DNA from: Kluyvera intermedia
GTDB taxonomy: Bacteria; Pseudomonadota; Gammaproteobacteria; Enterobacterales; Enterobacteriaceae
Direction of reading: 5' to 3'
DNA: 64,000 nt
Assembly: GCF_021440345.1 (NCBI RefSeq)
Contig: NZ_JAKCNS010000035.1
Location: forward strand, 1-64,000
Both the position numbers and the translations under genes were made by a program. The notes under the pieces were generated by a model, which saw only the letters and a list, made by a program, of their open reading frames with translations, made no database searches and had not been told where the DNA came from. Below, piece after piece: positions 25,079-33,999 of this stretch; the first letter of the stretch is position 1; each line of letters opens with the position of its first letter.

Positions 25079-26089
25079 TCAGGTGCGCAGGCTGCTGCCG
25101 CGCACCTGCAATTTCCCCACCAGCCGAATGTGCGCCGATGTATCGTCGCCATCACATAAATAACTCACCGCCATTCGCCCTAATTCATTATAAGCCAGCT
25201 GCACGCTGGTTAGCGCAGGCGTCAGCTGATGCGCAATGCGCTGGTCATCGTAGCCGCATACCAGCACATCGTCGGGAATCGAAATATTTAGCGTGGCCAG
25301 CGCCTGATAGCAGCCGAGGGTCATCCAATCGCTGGCGCAGAAAATGGCCTGCGGCGGCTGCGGTAAACGCATCAGTTCCAGCGTGGCGTTGAAGGTGGCA
25401 TTCAGCGACCAATCTGTCTGCTTGATAAGCGTTTCGTCGATTTCGATACCGGCCTGCTGGAGAGTTTGTCGATAACCTTCCAGGCGCAGCACGCTGGCAT
25501 CCATCCACTCATCGCCCATGATATGCGCGATACGAGTGACGCCCTGCGAAAGCAGATGACTAACAATCTGGCAGGCGTTGGCGCGATCGTCCGGGAGGAA
25601 GGTCGGTAACAGCGGCCTGTTGGGGTCGTACTGATTGAGCAGCACCACCGGTTTTTTCAACAAAGATTCAAACGGAGAAAAGTCAAACGCGCGGGTTACC
25701 GGGCTTGCCAAAATCACCCCTGCGCAGTTGCGGCTATCGAGCTGACGCAGAATTTGCTCGGCCATCTGCATATCGTCGCCGTAGTCGTAGACGGTCAGCA
25801 GCATATCCCGCTGCCAGGCGGTGCTGCTGGCTTCGCTAATGGCATCAATAAACGGGTCATAGTTCGGCATGCCACACAGCAGCAGAGCAATTTCCTCCTG
25901 CCCGTCCGGGCGATGAGGCACGATAATCTTCTGATATCCCAGCGCCGAGGCGGCGGCGTAGACCCGCTCGCGCGTGGCGTCGCTCAGGCGAATGGCCCGG
26001 CTATTGTTGAGCACCAGAGAGACCGTGGCCTGAGAAACACCGGCTTCCCTGGCGATATCACTCATCGTTATCTTATTTTTTTTCGGCAT
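25079..26089 (-). CDS. LacI-family regulator of the GH5/solute-binding unit
   Basis: A 336-residue LacI/GalR regulator. The HTH is ITMSDIAREAGVSQATVSLVLNN with a hinge helix, followed by a periplasmic-binding-protein-like effector domain (motifs CASDWMTLGCY and DVLVCGYDD). It is divergent from the GH5 gene, with a perfect 16-bp palindrome between them, so it most likely represses that operon and itself. The inducer is unknown. It is absent from this position in E. coli. Confidence 0.9.
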   Translation of the reverse strand: MPKKNKITMSDIAREAGVSQATVSLVLNNSRAIRLSDATRERVYAAASALGYQKIIVPHRPDGQEEIALLLCGMPNYDPFIDAISEASSTAWQRDMLLTVYDYGDDMQMAEQILRQLDSRNCAGVILASPVTRAFDFSPFESLLKKPVVLLNQYDPNRPLLPTFLPDDRANACQIVSHLLSQGVTRIAHIMGDEWMDASVLRLEGYRQTLQQAGIEIDETLIKQTDWSLNATFNATLELMRLPQPPQAIFCASDWMTLGCYQALATLNISIPDDVLVCGYDDQRIAHQLTPALTSVQLAYNELGRMAVSYLCDGDDTSAHIRLVGKLQVRGSSLRT

Positions 26090-26202
26090 GTTTACTCCTT
26101 GTCGCAGCGACTATAGCACAGATATCTGGGGCTTTTTTTGTGAACAACTCGGCATATTGACCGCGTGGTGATTGCGTATCGCTCAGTAGATAATAAATAT
26201 TA

Positions 26203-26218
26203 GCTAATAATTATTAGC
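26203..26218. promoter_or_regulatory. Perfect 16-bp palindrome before the GH5 gene
   Basis: GCTAATAATTATTAGC is a perfect palindrome ending 4 bp before the GGAG ribosome site of the GH5 gene. It is a likely operator for the divergent LacI regulator, although its AT centre lacks the central CG typical of the family; alternatively it could form an mRNA hairpin. A loose -35 TTGCGT (26172-26177) lies upstream. Confidence 0.6.
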
Positions 26219-26232
26219 AATGGAGACCCCTT

Positions 26233-27312
26233 ATGCACTCGCAATGGAGCGAATCACAGGCTCAGGCCTGGTACCAACAACACGGCTGGGCTTGCGGCTT
26301 TAACTATCTTCCACGTAGCGCGGTGAACTGGACCGAAATGTGGCAGGCCGACACCTTTGACGCCGCCACCATCGACCAGGAATTGGCCTGGGCCCATAGC
26401 TACGGCTACAACGCCCTGCGCACTAATCTGCCGTTTATCGTCTGGGAGGCCGACCGTGATGGGCTGCTCAAGCGCATCGACACGTTCCTCGCGCTGGCGG
26501 AAAAACACCAGATTCAGGTGATGCTGACGCTGATGGACGACTGCGCCTTCTCCGGCGATGAGCCGTATCTTGGGCCACAAAAACCGCCGCGCGACGGCGT
26601 ACATAATAGCCAGGCCGCCGCCAGCCCCGGTCGTGCGATAGTGATGGACACAAGCCAATGGCCACGCATTGAAAGCTACGTTCGTGACGTGCTGACACAG
26701 TTCAAAAACGATCCGCGAATTACCATCTGGGATCTCTATAACGAGCCGGGCAACCGCGGGATCAACCTTTCTCCTACGGAATCCATGGAGTATGACGAAG
26801 CGCTAGAAAGCTTCGCGCTGGAGTTGATGGTTGCCACCTTCGGCTGGGCGCGTGACGTTGGCCCAAGCCAGCCGCTAACCGTCGGTGCCTGGCATATCGA
26901 CCATCAACAATACGGCACGCTGGAGCATCCTATCGATGTCGCAGCGCTCAACCTTTCCGACATTATTAGTTACCACAACTATAGCAACGCCGCTCGCCAG
27001 CTCGGTGTGCTGGAAAACCTGGCCCAGCGTAATCGTCCGGTACTGTGCACCGAATGGCTGGCCCGCCATATGGACTGCAAGTTTAGCGAACAGCTTCCAT
27101 TGTTTAGCGCTTTTGATACCGGCTGTTACCAATGGGGGCTGGTACAGGGTAGAACGCAGACCTGGATCCCATGGACCAGCGTCAATAAAGACCATCCCTC
27201 TCCACAGTCGCTCTGGTTCCATGATGTTCTGACGCCAGAAGGCAAGCCGTGGTGCGAGCAGGAAATGCAGCTGGTGAAAAGTCTGACCCACTACCGTCAG
27301 CATCGCCGCTAG
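26233..27312 (+). CDS. GH5-like cytoplasmic glycoside hydrolase
   Basis: A 359-residue (beta/alpha)8 glycosidase of clan A, best fitting the GH5 family. The acid/base Glu171 lies in the WDLYNEPGN motif (strand 4) and the probable nucleophile Glu274 in [10 protein letters not shown] (strand 7). There is no signal peptide, so it should act on imported oligosaccharides in the cytoplasm. It is 25 bp upstream of the solute-binding protein gene, in one operon under the divergent LacI regulator. Substrate (mannoside, glucoside or galactoside) cannot be told from sequence alone. Confidence 0.82.
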   Translation: MHSQWSESQAQAWYQQHGWACGFNYLPRSAVNWTEMWQADTFDAATIDQELAWAHSYGYNALRTNLPFIVWEADRDGLLKRIDTFLALAEKHQIQVMLTLMDDCAFSGDEPYLGPQKPPRDGVHNSQAAASPGRAIVMDTSQWPRIESYVRDVLTQFKNDPRITIWDLYNEPGNRGINLSPTESMEYDEALESFALELMVATFGWARDVGPSQPLTVGAWHIDHQQYGTLEHPIDVAALNLSDIISYHNYSNAARQLGVLENLAQRNRPVLCTEWLARHMDCKFSEQLPLFSAFDTGCYQWGLVQGRTQTWIPWTSVNKDHPSPQSLWFHDVLTPEGKPWCEQEMQLVKSLTHYRQHRR

Positions 27313-27337
27313 TCGTTGTTACACGGAGGATTCATCC

Positions 27338-28624
27338 ATGAAAAAGTCGATTTTGTTCCTGCTTACCTGTTGCAGTTTCGGTGCGATGCCTATCGCGCAC
27401 AGCGCCGATCAGGTGGAACTCCGTTTTGCCTGGTGGGGCGGCAAAGCCCGTAACCAGGCGACCTTAAAGGCGCTGGAAGCCTTTGAAGCCCAATATCCCA
27501 ACATTAAGGTGAAAGCCGAATACACCGGCTGGGATGGTTTTTACTCACGCCTGACCACGCAGATCAACAGCAATACCGAAGCCGATGTGATGCAGACCAA
27601 CTGGAACTGGCTGACGCTGCTGTCAAAAACCGGCGACGGTTTTTACGATCTCAATAAGCTCAGCCAGCCGATTGGCCTTAATCAGTACACTCCGGAGGCA
27701 CTGGCCAGCACGACGGTCAATGGCAAGGTCAATGCCATCCCCATTTCTGCCAACGTAATGCTGTTCTATTACAATGCGGCAACGTGGAAAAAAGCGGGGG
27801 TAGAACTGCCGAAAACCTGGGATGAGCTGTTAAAAGCCGGACCGGTGTTTAAAGAGAAGCTTGGCGATAACTACTTCCCGCTGATCCTCACCGAGCAAGA
27901 TTCTCTGCTGTTGCTCAACTCCTACATCTATCAGGGCAACCAAAAGCCCATGGTCGATGAGAAAAACCGTAAGCTTGGCTGGAATCATAGCGATCTGGTT
28001 GAAGCATTTACCTTCTACCGCAAGATGGTCGACGCCCACGCGGTACCGGATGCCAGAACCCTGGCATCATTTGGTAAGGGCGTGGCCTATGAGATGAAGC
28101 CGTGGATCAACGGCGAATGGGGCGGCGTGTATAACTGGAACGTGCTGTACACCGCCGAATCGCAGAATCTGGCCCATCCATCGGACCTGGTCATGGGGCC
28201 GTATCCAATGCGCGAAGGGGCTAAAGACGCCGGGCAGTTCCACAAAACGGCGCTGATGTTCTCGGTGAGCAAAAATACCCGCCATCCGCAGGAAGCCGCC
28301 ATGCTGATTAATTTCCTGACCAGCGTGAAAGAAGGTGTGGTACCGGTTGCGCTGGAACGCGGCGTGCCATTGAGCAAATCAGGGGAGAAAATCCTGCGCG
28401 ACGCGGGTCTGCTGACCGATAGCGATCCGGTTATTTCTGGACTGCTTCAGTCCGCATCGCTACCGAATAAATCGAAGGCGCAGCCATATCTCGAGGATCC
28501 GCAGTTTGGCGCCCTGTTTACCGCCGCGTTGCAGAGTATTGATTACGGTAAGGCAACAATTGATCAGGCCGCCACCGAATTTGAGGAACAGGCCAACCGC
28601 ATTTTGCGGCGCATTATGCGTTAG
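27338..28624 (+). CDS. Orphan ABC sugar-binding protein (family 1)
   Basis: A 428-residue family 1 extracellular solute-binding protein with a signal peptide (hydrophobic LFLLTCCSFGAMPIA, cleavage near AHSA). The mature start VELRFAWWGGKARNQATLKALEAF is typical of oligosaccharide-binding proteins, as are the aromatic residues of the pocket (GGVYNWN, WINGEWGG). No ABC permease or ATPase gene lies anywhere nearby: the operon contains only GH5 and this gene and ends at a REP pair. It must use permeases encoded elsewhere, or the rest of the operon has been lost. Confidence 0.88.
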   Translation: MKKSILFLLTCCSFGAMPIAHSADQVELRFAWWGGKARNQATLKALEAFEAQYPNIKVKAEYTGWDGFYSRLTTQINSNTEADVMQTNWNWLTLLSKTGDGFYDLNKLSQPIGLNQYTPEALASTTVNGKVNAIPISANVMLFYYNAATWKKAGVELPKTWDELLKAGPVFKEKLGDNYFPLILTEQDSLLLLNSYIYQGNQKPMVDEKNRKLGWNHSDLVEAFTFYRKMVDAHAVPDARTLASFGKGVAYEMKPWINGEWGGVYNWNVLYTAESQNLAHPSDLVMGPYPMREGAKDAGQFHKTALMFSVSKNTRHPQEAAMLINFLTSVKEGVVPVALERGVPLSKSGEKILRDAGLLTDSDPVISGLLQSASLPNKSKAQPYLEDPQFGALFTAALQSIDYGKATIDQAATEFEEQANRILRRIMR

Positions 28625-28639
28625 CAGGCAGCCTCTCCC

Positions 28640-28713
28640 GGGGCGCTTCGCTTGGCCGGGCTACGGTTCGATTGTAGCCCGGTATTAATGTAGCCCGGCG
28701 AAGCGCCGCCGGG
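28640..28713. repeat. BIME-like pair of inverted REP elements
   Basis: Two REP-like units lie head to head. GGCGCTTCGC...CCGGGCTAC (28642-28664) is inverted relative to GTAGCCCGGCGAAGCGCC (28690-28707). A second CCGGGCTAC/GTAGCCCGG stem uses 28656-28664 and 28674-28682. They fill the convergent gap between the solute-binding protein and the GH42 gene. Confidence 0.7.
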
Positions 28714-28725
28714 AATACACCAAAC

Positions 28726-30774
28726 CTACAATGCTCTGACCAACACTTCACATCCCCAGGGTGCCAGCGCCAGCTGTTTCTCCACCTTCTCGCCGGACAC
28801 CGCATTGTGGAAAATCTCCACCTGCCCTACCGACTGCTCGCTATCGGTATAGTTCTGCACAAACACCCACTCCCATTCCCCGTCGGTACGACGTGTCGCG
28901 ATGACCCCGGTCGGCAGTTCAGCCTCCAGAGCACGCGGCAGTTTTAAGGCTTTAGCCAGCATACCGGTGAAGGCTTGATGGAAGGCATCATCATTGCGCG
29001 AGGCAATATAAAACGCTTTTCCTTTGCCAAACCGATGCTGGGTCAGCGCCGGATAACCGGCGTAAAAGTCTTCGCTGTAGCACGCCAACACCTCAGCCCC
29101 TTCCGGATGAATCACCTCGCACAGTTCGCGGGCACGCCAACTGCCTTGCAGACCGCTATCCGGCAGCGCCTCAACGCCATTACTTTGCTCATCGGTCAGG
29201 CAATCAATCTCCTCGGCCCATACGCCAAGCAGCGGACGTAATGGCCCGGGGAAACCGCCGAGATGACAAAGATCGCTCTCGTTGACGATCCCGGTCCAGT
29301 AGGTTGCGACAAAATAGCCGCCAGTGCGCACAAATGCTTCCGTCCGCTCGGCAAAGCCCTCGCGCACCATATAAAGCATTGGCGCAATCACCAGCTCATA
29401 ACCGCTGAGATCGCTATCGGCGTTAATCATATCGACCGCAATCCCCTGCTCCCAGAACGGACGGTAGTGATCGACCACCGTTTGTTCGTAGTGAATGCCG
29501 CAGTTGCGCGGACCCGCGGCATCATTCACCGCCCAGCGGTTTTCCCAATCGAAGATAATCGCCACCTTCGCCTGCGTTTTGCTGCCCACCAACGGGTTTA
29601 GCGCCGCAAGCATTTCCCCCAGTCGCGAGACTTCGCGTCCGGTGCGGGTATTGAGATGACCGACATGATCGATAACCGAGCCGTGGAATTTTTCAATCGC
29701 ACCACGGCTTTTACGCCACTGGAAATACTGCACCGCATCGGCACCGTGTGCCACCGCCTGCAACGACGAGAGAATATGCATTCCCGGCTTTTTCAGCTTG
29801 CTGGTCGGCTGCCAGCAGGTTTGACCCGGAGAAGACTCCATCAGCACAAACGGTTTGCCCTTTAAGGTCCGCATCAGGTCGTGGTACATCGCTGTTTTAC
29901 AGGCCACCGCGCGCTCGTCTTCCTGCTTGTGCCACATGGGATAGCTGTCCCAACTGACAAAATCGACCACATCTTTTAGCTGCCAGTAATCGTAATCATT
30001 GAAATACCACATGAAATTAGTGGTCGCCGGCAGTTCCGGGCGTTCGGCTTTCAGTGGCGCGACTTCGGTCTGATAGAACGCTTTCACCTGAGAGGTGACA
30101 AAACGCCGCCAGTCGAGGTTAAGCCCATGATTTGACGTTTCTCCCTGCGGGGCCGGGGATTCAATTTGCGACCAGTCGCTGTAGGTGTGGCTCCAGAATA
30201 CGGTCCACCAGGCATGGTTGAGCGCATCCAGCGTTTGATAGCGCGCCTGTAACCAAAGACGGAAATCTTGCTGGCAGCGATCGCAATGACACTCACCGCC
30301 GTATTCATTGCTGATATGCCAGCCCAATACCGCGGGATGATGGGCATAGCGTTGCGCCAGCTTCTGGTTTATCAACGTCACTTTTTGCTGGTAGACCGGT
30401 GATGAGAGGCAGTGATTATGCCGACCTCCGTGCAACGCTTTGACGCGCGCCGCGCTGACGCGCAGGGTTTCCGGATATCGCGCTGCCAGCCACGCCGGTT
30501 TACCGCCGCTGGGGGTTGCGAGAAAAACGGAAATCCCGCCTTCATGGAGTTTATCCAGCACGCTATCCATCCAGCCGAAGGTAAACTCGCCCTCGGTAGG
30601 CTCCAGCGCCGACCAGCTAAAAATCCCCACCGACATGATGTTACAACCCGCCTGCTGCATCATGGCGATATCCTGTTCCAGGATCCCCGGCACGTGTAAC
30701 CATTGCTCCGGATTGTAGTCCGCGCCGTGCAGAAGCCAGGGGGCTGCGGGATTTATTGGCAAATGCTTGTCCAT
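28726..30774 (-). CDS. GH42 beta-galactosidase
   Basis: A 682-residue family 42 beta-galactosidase. Domain A is a TIM barrel starting YNPEQW, with acid/base Glu157 (HISNEYGG) and nucleophile Glu313 (VLMESSPG). A zinc cluster is formed by Cys122 and Cys162-x-Cys164-x2-Cys167. It is followed by the trimerisation and C-terminal domains. There is no signal peptide, so it hydrolyses imported beta-galactosides in the cytoplasm. It is divergent from the LacI-like repressor, with a lacO1-like operator in its leader. It is unrelated in sequence to GH2 LacZ although the regulator and permease are lac-like. Confidence 0.95.
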   Translation of the reverse strand: MDKHLPINPAAPWLLHGADYNPEQWLHVPGILEQDIAMMQQAGCNIMSVGIFSWSALEPTEGEFTFGWMDSVLDKLHEGGISVFLATPSGGKPAWLAARYPETLRVSAARVKALHGGRHNHCLSSPVYQQKVTLINQKLAQRYAHHPAVLGWHISNEYGGECHCDRCQQDFRLWLQARYQTLDALNHAWWTVFWSHTYSDWSQIESPAPQGETSNHGLNLDWRRFVTSQVKAFYQTEVAPLKAERPELPATTNFMWYFNDYDYWQLKDVVDFVSWDSYPMWHKQEDERAVACKTAMYHDLMRTLKGKPFVLMESSPGQTCWQPTSKLKKPGMHILSSLQAVAHGADAVQYFQWRKSRGAIEKFHGSVIDHVGHLNTRTGREVSRLGEMLAALNPLVGSKTQAKVAIIFDWENRWAVNDAAGPRNCGIHYEQTVVDHYRPFWEQGIAVDMINADSDLSGYELVIAPMLYMVREGFAERTEAFVRTGGYFVATYWTGIVNESDLCHLGGFPGPLRPLLGVWAEEIDCLTDEQSNGVEALPDSGLQGSWRARELCEVIHPEGAEVLACYSEDFYAGYPALTQHRFGKGKAFYIASRNDDAFHQAFTGMLAKALKLPRALEAELPTGVIATRRTDGEWEWVFVQNYTDSEQSVGQVEIFHNAVSGEKVEKQLALAPWGCEVLVRAL

Positions 30775-30807
30775 GTCGGTTCCCTTATGTCACATAAAGA
30801 CAAAAAA

Positions 30808-30823
30808 TGTTATTCGTTCACAA
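30808..30823. promoter_or_regulatory. lacO1-like operator upstream of the GH42 gene
   Basis: On the minus strand TTGTGAACGAATAACA matches the E. coli lacO1 core TTGTGAGCGGATAACA at 14 of 16 positions. It lies 34 bp upstream of the GH42 start, in the divergent gap with the LacI-like gene. The match is direct; repression by the adjacent LacI homologue is inferred. Confidence 0.75.
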
Positions 30824-31006
30824 TAACGCTTTTTCTACGCGTCTTCCCCCTATAGCCGCAACCCATGGCGGCTGAAAATGTGATCACTCACGCGTTTTAG
30901 GCGATTTATCGGACAAATTGTCCACCACCGTTCGCCTGGCACGTGCTTAAGTGACACGTCCAACAATCGCTCGGGTATACTGGAACAAATTTTTGATGGG
31001 GCGAGT

Positions 31007-32089
31007 ATGAAAACCAAAGCAGCAACTCTCGCGGACGTGGCGCGCCACGCCGATGTGTCGTACCAGACGGTCTCCCGCGTTCTCAATAATTCCGCCAACG
31101 TATCGGCGAAAACGCGTAAGAAAATCGAACTGGCCATTGCCGAGCTAAAGTACGTGCCTAACCGCGTCGCCCAGCAGCTGGTGGGCAAAGAGAGTAAAAC
31201 TCTGGGGTTAGTCACTACTTCGCTGGCGCTGCATGCGCCCTCGCAAATTGCCGCTGCGGTCAAGAAATACGCCGGTGAACAAGGCTATCAGGTGCTGATT
31301 TCGATGATTGATGACGGCGGCGATAGCAGCATTCAATATGCTATCAACGAGCTGAAGTCCCAGCGGGTAGAGCGTGTCATCATCAACGCCCCGCTGGAGA
31401 CGCCGGTGGCGGAAAGCCTGGTCGATGAGAACCCGGACGTGCAGTGTTTGTTTCTCGACGTCGATCCCTACAGTTCCGTTTTTAACGTTACCTTTAACCC
31501 AGCCGAAGGCGCGCGAGCCAGCGTAAAATACCTCTATGAGCTCGGTCATCGTCAGTTCTGCCTGCTCTCCGGCCCGGAAAATTCAGTGCCCGCCCGCCTG
31601 CGTTTGAATACCTGGCGGGATACGCTTGCCTCCTACCAGCTCAACCCGTTGGCGGTACATCATGGCCAGTGGGACGCGCAAAGCGGCTACCTGGCTACGT
31701 TACAAATGCTACGAGAAACCCCGCAGGCCACCGCCCTGCTGATTGCCAATGACCAAATGGCGCTTGGAGCACTAAGTGCGCTGCATCAGCAAAAACGCAA
31801 AATCCCGCAGGATATTTCGCTAATTGGCTATGACGATACTTACGAGAGCGCATTCTTCGAACCGGCGTTGACCACCGTCGCGATTGATTTTGATTTACAA
31901 GGAAAAATGGCGGTACAGCAGCTGCTCCAGTCGATGGAGTCACCGCTAGCATCACGCGCTTCGACGATCCTACCGAGCCGTCTGGTGGTACGAAACTCCG
32001 CGGGGCCGCTGCATAACCATGAGACCGATCTGCTGAGTATTGCCGATCAACTCCGATCGCTGGCGGATAAACTGACGCCAAAGATATAA
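31007..32089 (+). CDS. LacI-like repressor
   Basis: A 360-residue regulator closely resembling E. coli LacI. The HTH LADVARHADVSYQTVSRVLNNSANVSAKTR contains the same recognition helix SYQTVSRV, and the hinge PNRVAQQL and SLALHAPSQI segment are also shared. IANDQMALGA and IGYDDT are in the core. A C-terminal tail (LLSIADQLRSLADKL) with a leucine-heptad pattern suggests tetramerisation. It is divergent from GH42 and upstream of the LacY-type permease. Because the recognition helix is LacI-type, the lacO1-like site at 30808 is its likely operator. Confidence 0.92.
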   Translation: MKTKAATLADVARHADVSYQTVSRVLNNSANVSAKTRKKIELAIAELKYVPNRVAQQLVGKESKTLGLVTTSLALHAPSQIAAAVKKYAGEQGYQVLISMIDDGGDSSIQYAINELKSQRVERVIINAPLETPVAESLVDENPDVQCLFLDVDPYSSVFNVTFNPAEGARASVKYLYELGHRQFCLLSGPENSVPARLRLNTWRDTLASYQLNPLAVHHGQWDAQSGYLATLQMLRETPQATALLIANDQMALGALSALHQQKRKIPQDISLIGYDDTYESAFFEPALTTVAIDFDLQGKMAVQQLLQSMESPLASRASTILPSRLVVRNSAGPLHNHETDLLSIADQLRSLADKLTPKI

Positions 32090-32117
32090 AAAGTCATACG
32101 CTCTCAAAAATCAATAA

Positions 32118-32131
32118 GTGATCGTTATCGC
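32118..32131. promoter_or_regulatory. Possible second lac-type operator upstream of lacY
   Basis: GTGATCGTTATCGC has GTGANCG as in lacO1 and an imperfect G-GAT/ATC-C dyad, 28 bp before the CRP site. It is a weak match. Confidence 0.3.
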
Positions 32132-32158
32132 TAATCTCAGCTAAATAGCAGACACATT

Positions 32159-32174
32159 TGTGAAACAAATCACA
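32159..32174. promoter_or_regulatory. CRP-cAMP site upstream of the lacY-type gene
   Basis: TGTGA-AACAAA-TCACA is a perfect match to the TGTGA-N6-TCACA CRP core, 169 bp before the permease start codon. It implies a separate, catabolite-controlled promoter for the permease. Confidence 0.82.
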
Positions 32175-32342
32175 ATTAGTCGCCATGAGCATTGCTTGCC
32201 CATGGCGTTCAGATGTCAGATTAAAACAGAAATTGTTAACGTATGACATTTTTACAACGAGACATACCAAAACAATATTCAGTGGGCACGGGCAATTGCC
32301 ATGTGCCAGGGGGATGGCCTGATATTTGATGAGGATGTGGCG

Positions 32343-33584
32343 ATGCTACTACCCGGCAAACGTAATTATATTCTGCTCAGCATATTCGATTTTCTGTACC
32401 TTTTCGCCTGGTCAGCAACCATGGCTTTCTTTGTTATATGGACCACGCAGCATCTGGGGATCAGCGCGACGCAAACCGGGCTTCTCTACGCCACCAACGC
32501 TTTTATCGCCCTGCTGATGCAGCCGTTCTTTGGCTTTATTTCCGATAAGTTCGGCCTGAAAAAACAGCTCATCTGGATTATCCTCGCCCTCCTGCTACCG
32601 GTTGGCCCGTTCTTTATCTACGTTTACGCCCCGCTGCTGGTACACAGCTTCTGGCTCGGTGCTATTCTCGGCGGGATCTACCTCGGTATAATCTTTAACT
32701 CCGGCTGCGGCGTTATTGACTCGTACATCGATAAAATTTCCCGTCGCTATAGCTTTGAATATGGCCGGGTGCGCATGTGGGGATCATTGGGCTGGGCGGC
32801 GGCCGCGTGGATTGTCGGCAAATATATCGACACCCTGCCTAACCTCTCCTTCTGGCTGGCGAGCTGCGCGATCATCGTGGCGGCACTGTGTTTTATGATG
32901 ACCAAAATCGAGCTGACCGATGCGGAAATCCAGAAGACCAATTCGCTGAAAGCCATCCATGCGCTGGAACTGGCGAAGAACGGCCAGTTCTGGATGCTGC
33001 TGATCTTCACTCTGTTCGTCACGCAGATTTACGACACCTACGATCAACAGTTCGCCCAGTATTTCTCGATGCAGTTCCCAACCAAAGAAGAAGGCAACCA
33101 TTGGTACGGAATTCTGGCCTCTATCCAGGTGTGCGGCGAGACGCTATTCCTGTGCCTGATGCCGTGGTTCGTTAACCGTACCGGGGCCAAATGGGCGCTG
33201 GTGATTGCCGGGACGATCATGTCCGTACGTATCGCCGGTTCCGCCATTCAACTTGGGCCGGTATGGATTGCGGCAGTCAAAATGCTGCACGCCATCGAAA
33301 AACCGCTGATTCTGGTCTCCGTATTTAAATTCATTTCTGCCAATTTCGACAACAAGCTACTGTCCACGGTCTACCTGCTGGTGCTGTTCGTGGCCTCTAT
33401 CGCCACCGCCATCTATTCACCGATTGCCGGTTATCTGTATGACACCATTGGTTTTGCCGACACCTACCTGATTCTGGGTGCGATTGCCGGATTCTTTACC
33501 CTCGTGTCAGCCTTTACGCTGCGAGATGCACGGGTAGATAAACCCGCCACGACCCAGCCGCAGGGTTCAACGATCGCGGGATAA
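32343..33584 (+). CDS. LacY-type oligosaccharide:H+ symporter
   Basis: A 413-residue, 12-helix permease of the LacY/RafB/CscB (OHS) family. Residues of the LacY sugar and proton sites are recognisable: a Glu in the amphipathic SFEYGRVRMWGSLGWA segment (Arg144/Glu126 type region) and the FGFISDKFGLKK MFS motif after helix 2. The start at 32343 (MLLPGKRNYILLSIFDFLYLF) follows GAGGAT and aligns with LacY; 42 bp of upstream open frame are not used. It presumably imports the beta-galactoside cleaved by the GH42 enzyme. Exact substrate is uncertain; other galactosides such as melibiose or raffinose are possible. Confidence 0.92.
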   Translation: MLLPGKRNYILLSIFDFLYLFAWSATMAFFVIWTTQHLGISATQTGLLYATNAFIALLMQPFFGFISDKFGLKKQLIWIILALLLPVGPFFIYVYAPLLVHSFWLGAILGGIYLGIIFNSGCGVIDSYIDKISRRYSFEYGRVRMWGSLGWAAAAWIVGKYIDTLPNLSFWLASCAIIVAALCFMMTKIELTDAEIQKTNSLKAIHALELAKNGQFWMLLIFTLFVTQIYDTYDQQFAQYFSMQFPTKEEGNHWYGILASIQVCGETLFLCLMPWFVNRTGAKWALVIAGTIMSVRIAGSAIQLGPVWIAAVKMLHAIEKPLILVSVFKFISANFDNKLLSTVYLLVLFVASIATAIYSPIAGYLYDTIGFADTYLILGAIAGFFTLVSAFTLRDARVDKPATTQPQGSTIAG

Positions 33585-33612
33585 AAATGACAGGGGGACG
33601 AATGTCCCCCTG
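33585..33612 (-). terminator. Terminator between the permease and bssR
   Basis: A perfect 9-bp stem (33591-33599 with 33604-33612) is followed on the minus strand by TCATTTTTA, serving bssR. The plus side has only GATTT, so termination of the permease gene is weaker. Confidence 0.65.
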
Positions 33613-33615
33613 ATT

Positions 33616-33999
33616 TCAGGCGTGAGTCACGGACGACTCAGCATCCAGCTTCTGAATGCTTTTGGTCAATGCCGCCAGGCAGCGATCCAGAGTCACTACA
33701 TTAACCGCAATATAAGACGGGCAGTCGTAGCGCCCGCTCATCAGGCAGACTGCCGCTGAAGCAATAGCCTCGCCCGCCTGCCGAAAAACTTCCAGTTCTG
33801 TCGGTGAACTACAGAATTTTAGCGGTATGGCGCTATTCCGTAATTCACTACACAAATCGAGCAGGTTAGTACGCAGATGATCGTTTTCACCGACTGACAT
33901 ATATCCCTTGGCCTTTCTCAGCTGCAAATAAGCATTAAGGTCCTTTCGCGCGTTAATGAGCTGACCCAGCCGTTGGCGTTTCAGTTTGCTTTCCGTCAT
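33616..33999 (-). CDS. bssR: Biofilm regulator BssR
   Basis: A 127-residue protein homologous to E. coli BssR (YliH), which affects biofilm formation and indole/cAMP-related gene expression by an unknown mechanism. Conserved blocks are LRKAKGYMSV near residue 30 and AAVCLMSGRYDCP near 85. The start at 33999 (MTESKLKRQRL) gives exactly the E. coli length and follows GAGGTAA; the longer frame to 34035 is rejected. Confidence 0.9.
   Translation of the reverse strand: MTESKLKRQRLGQLINARKDLNAYLQLRKAKGYMSVGENDHLRTNLLDLCSELRNSAIPLKFCSSPTELEVFRQAGEAIASAAVCLMSGRYDCPSYIAVNVVTLDRCLAALTKSIQKLDAESSVTHA

Noticed and set aside
30871-30890. Possible CRP site (TGTGATCACTCACG) in the GH42-LacI gap
   Set aside because: Only one half matches with correct spacing; the right half is off consensus.
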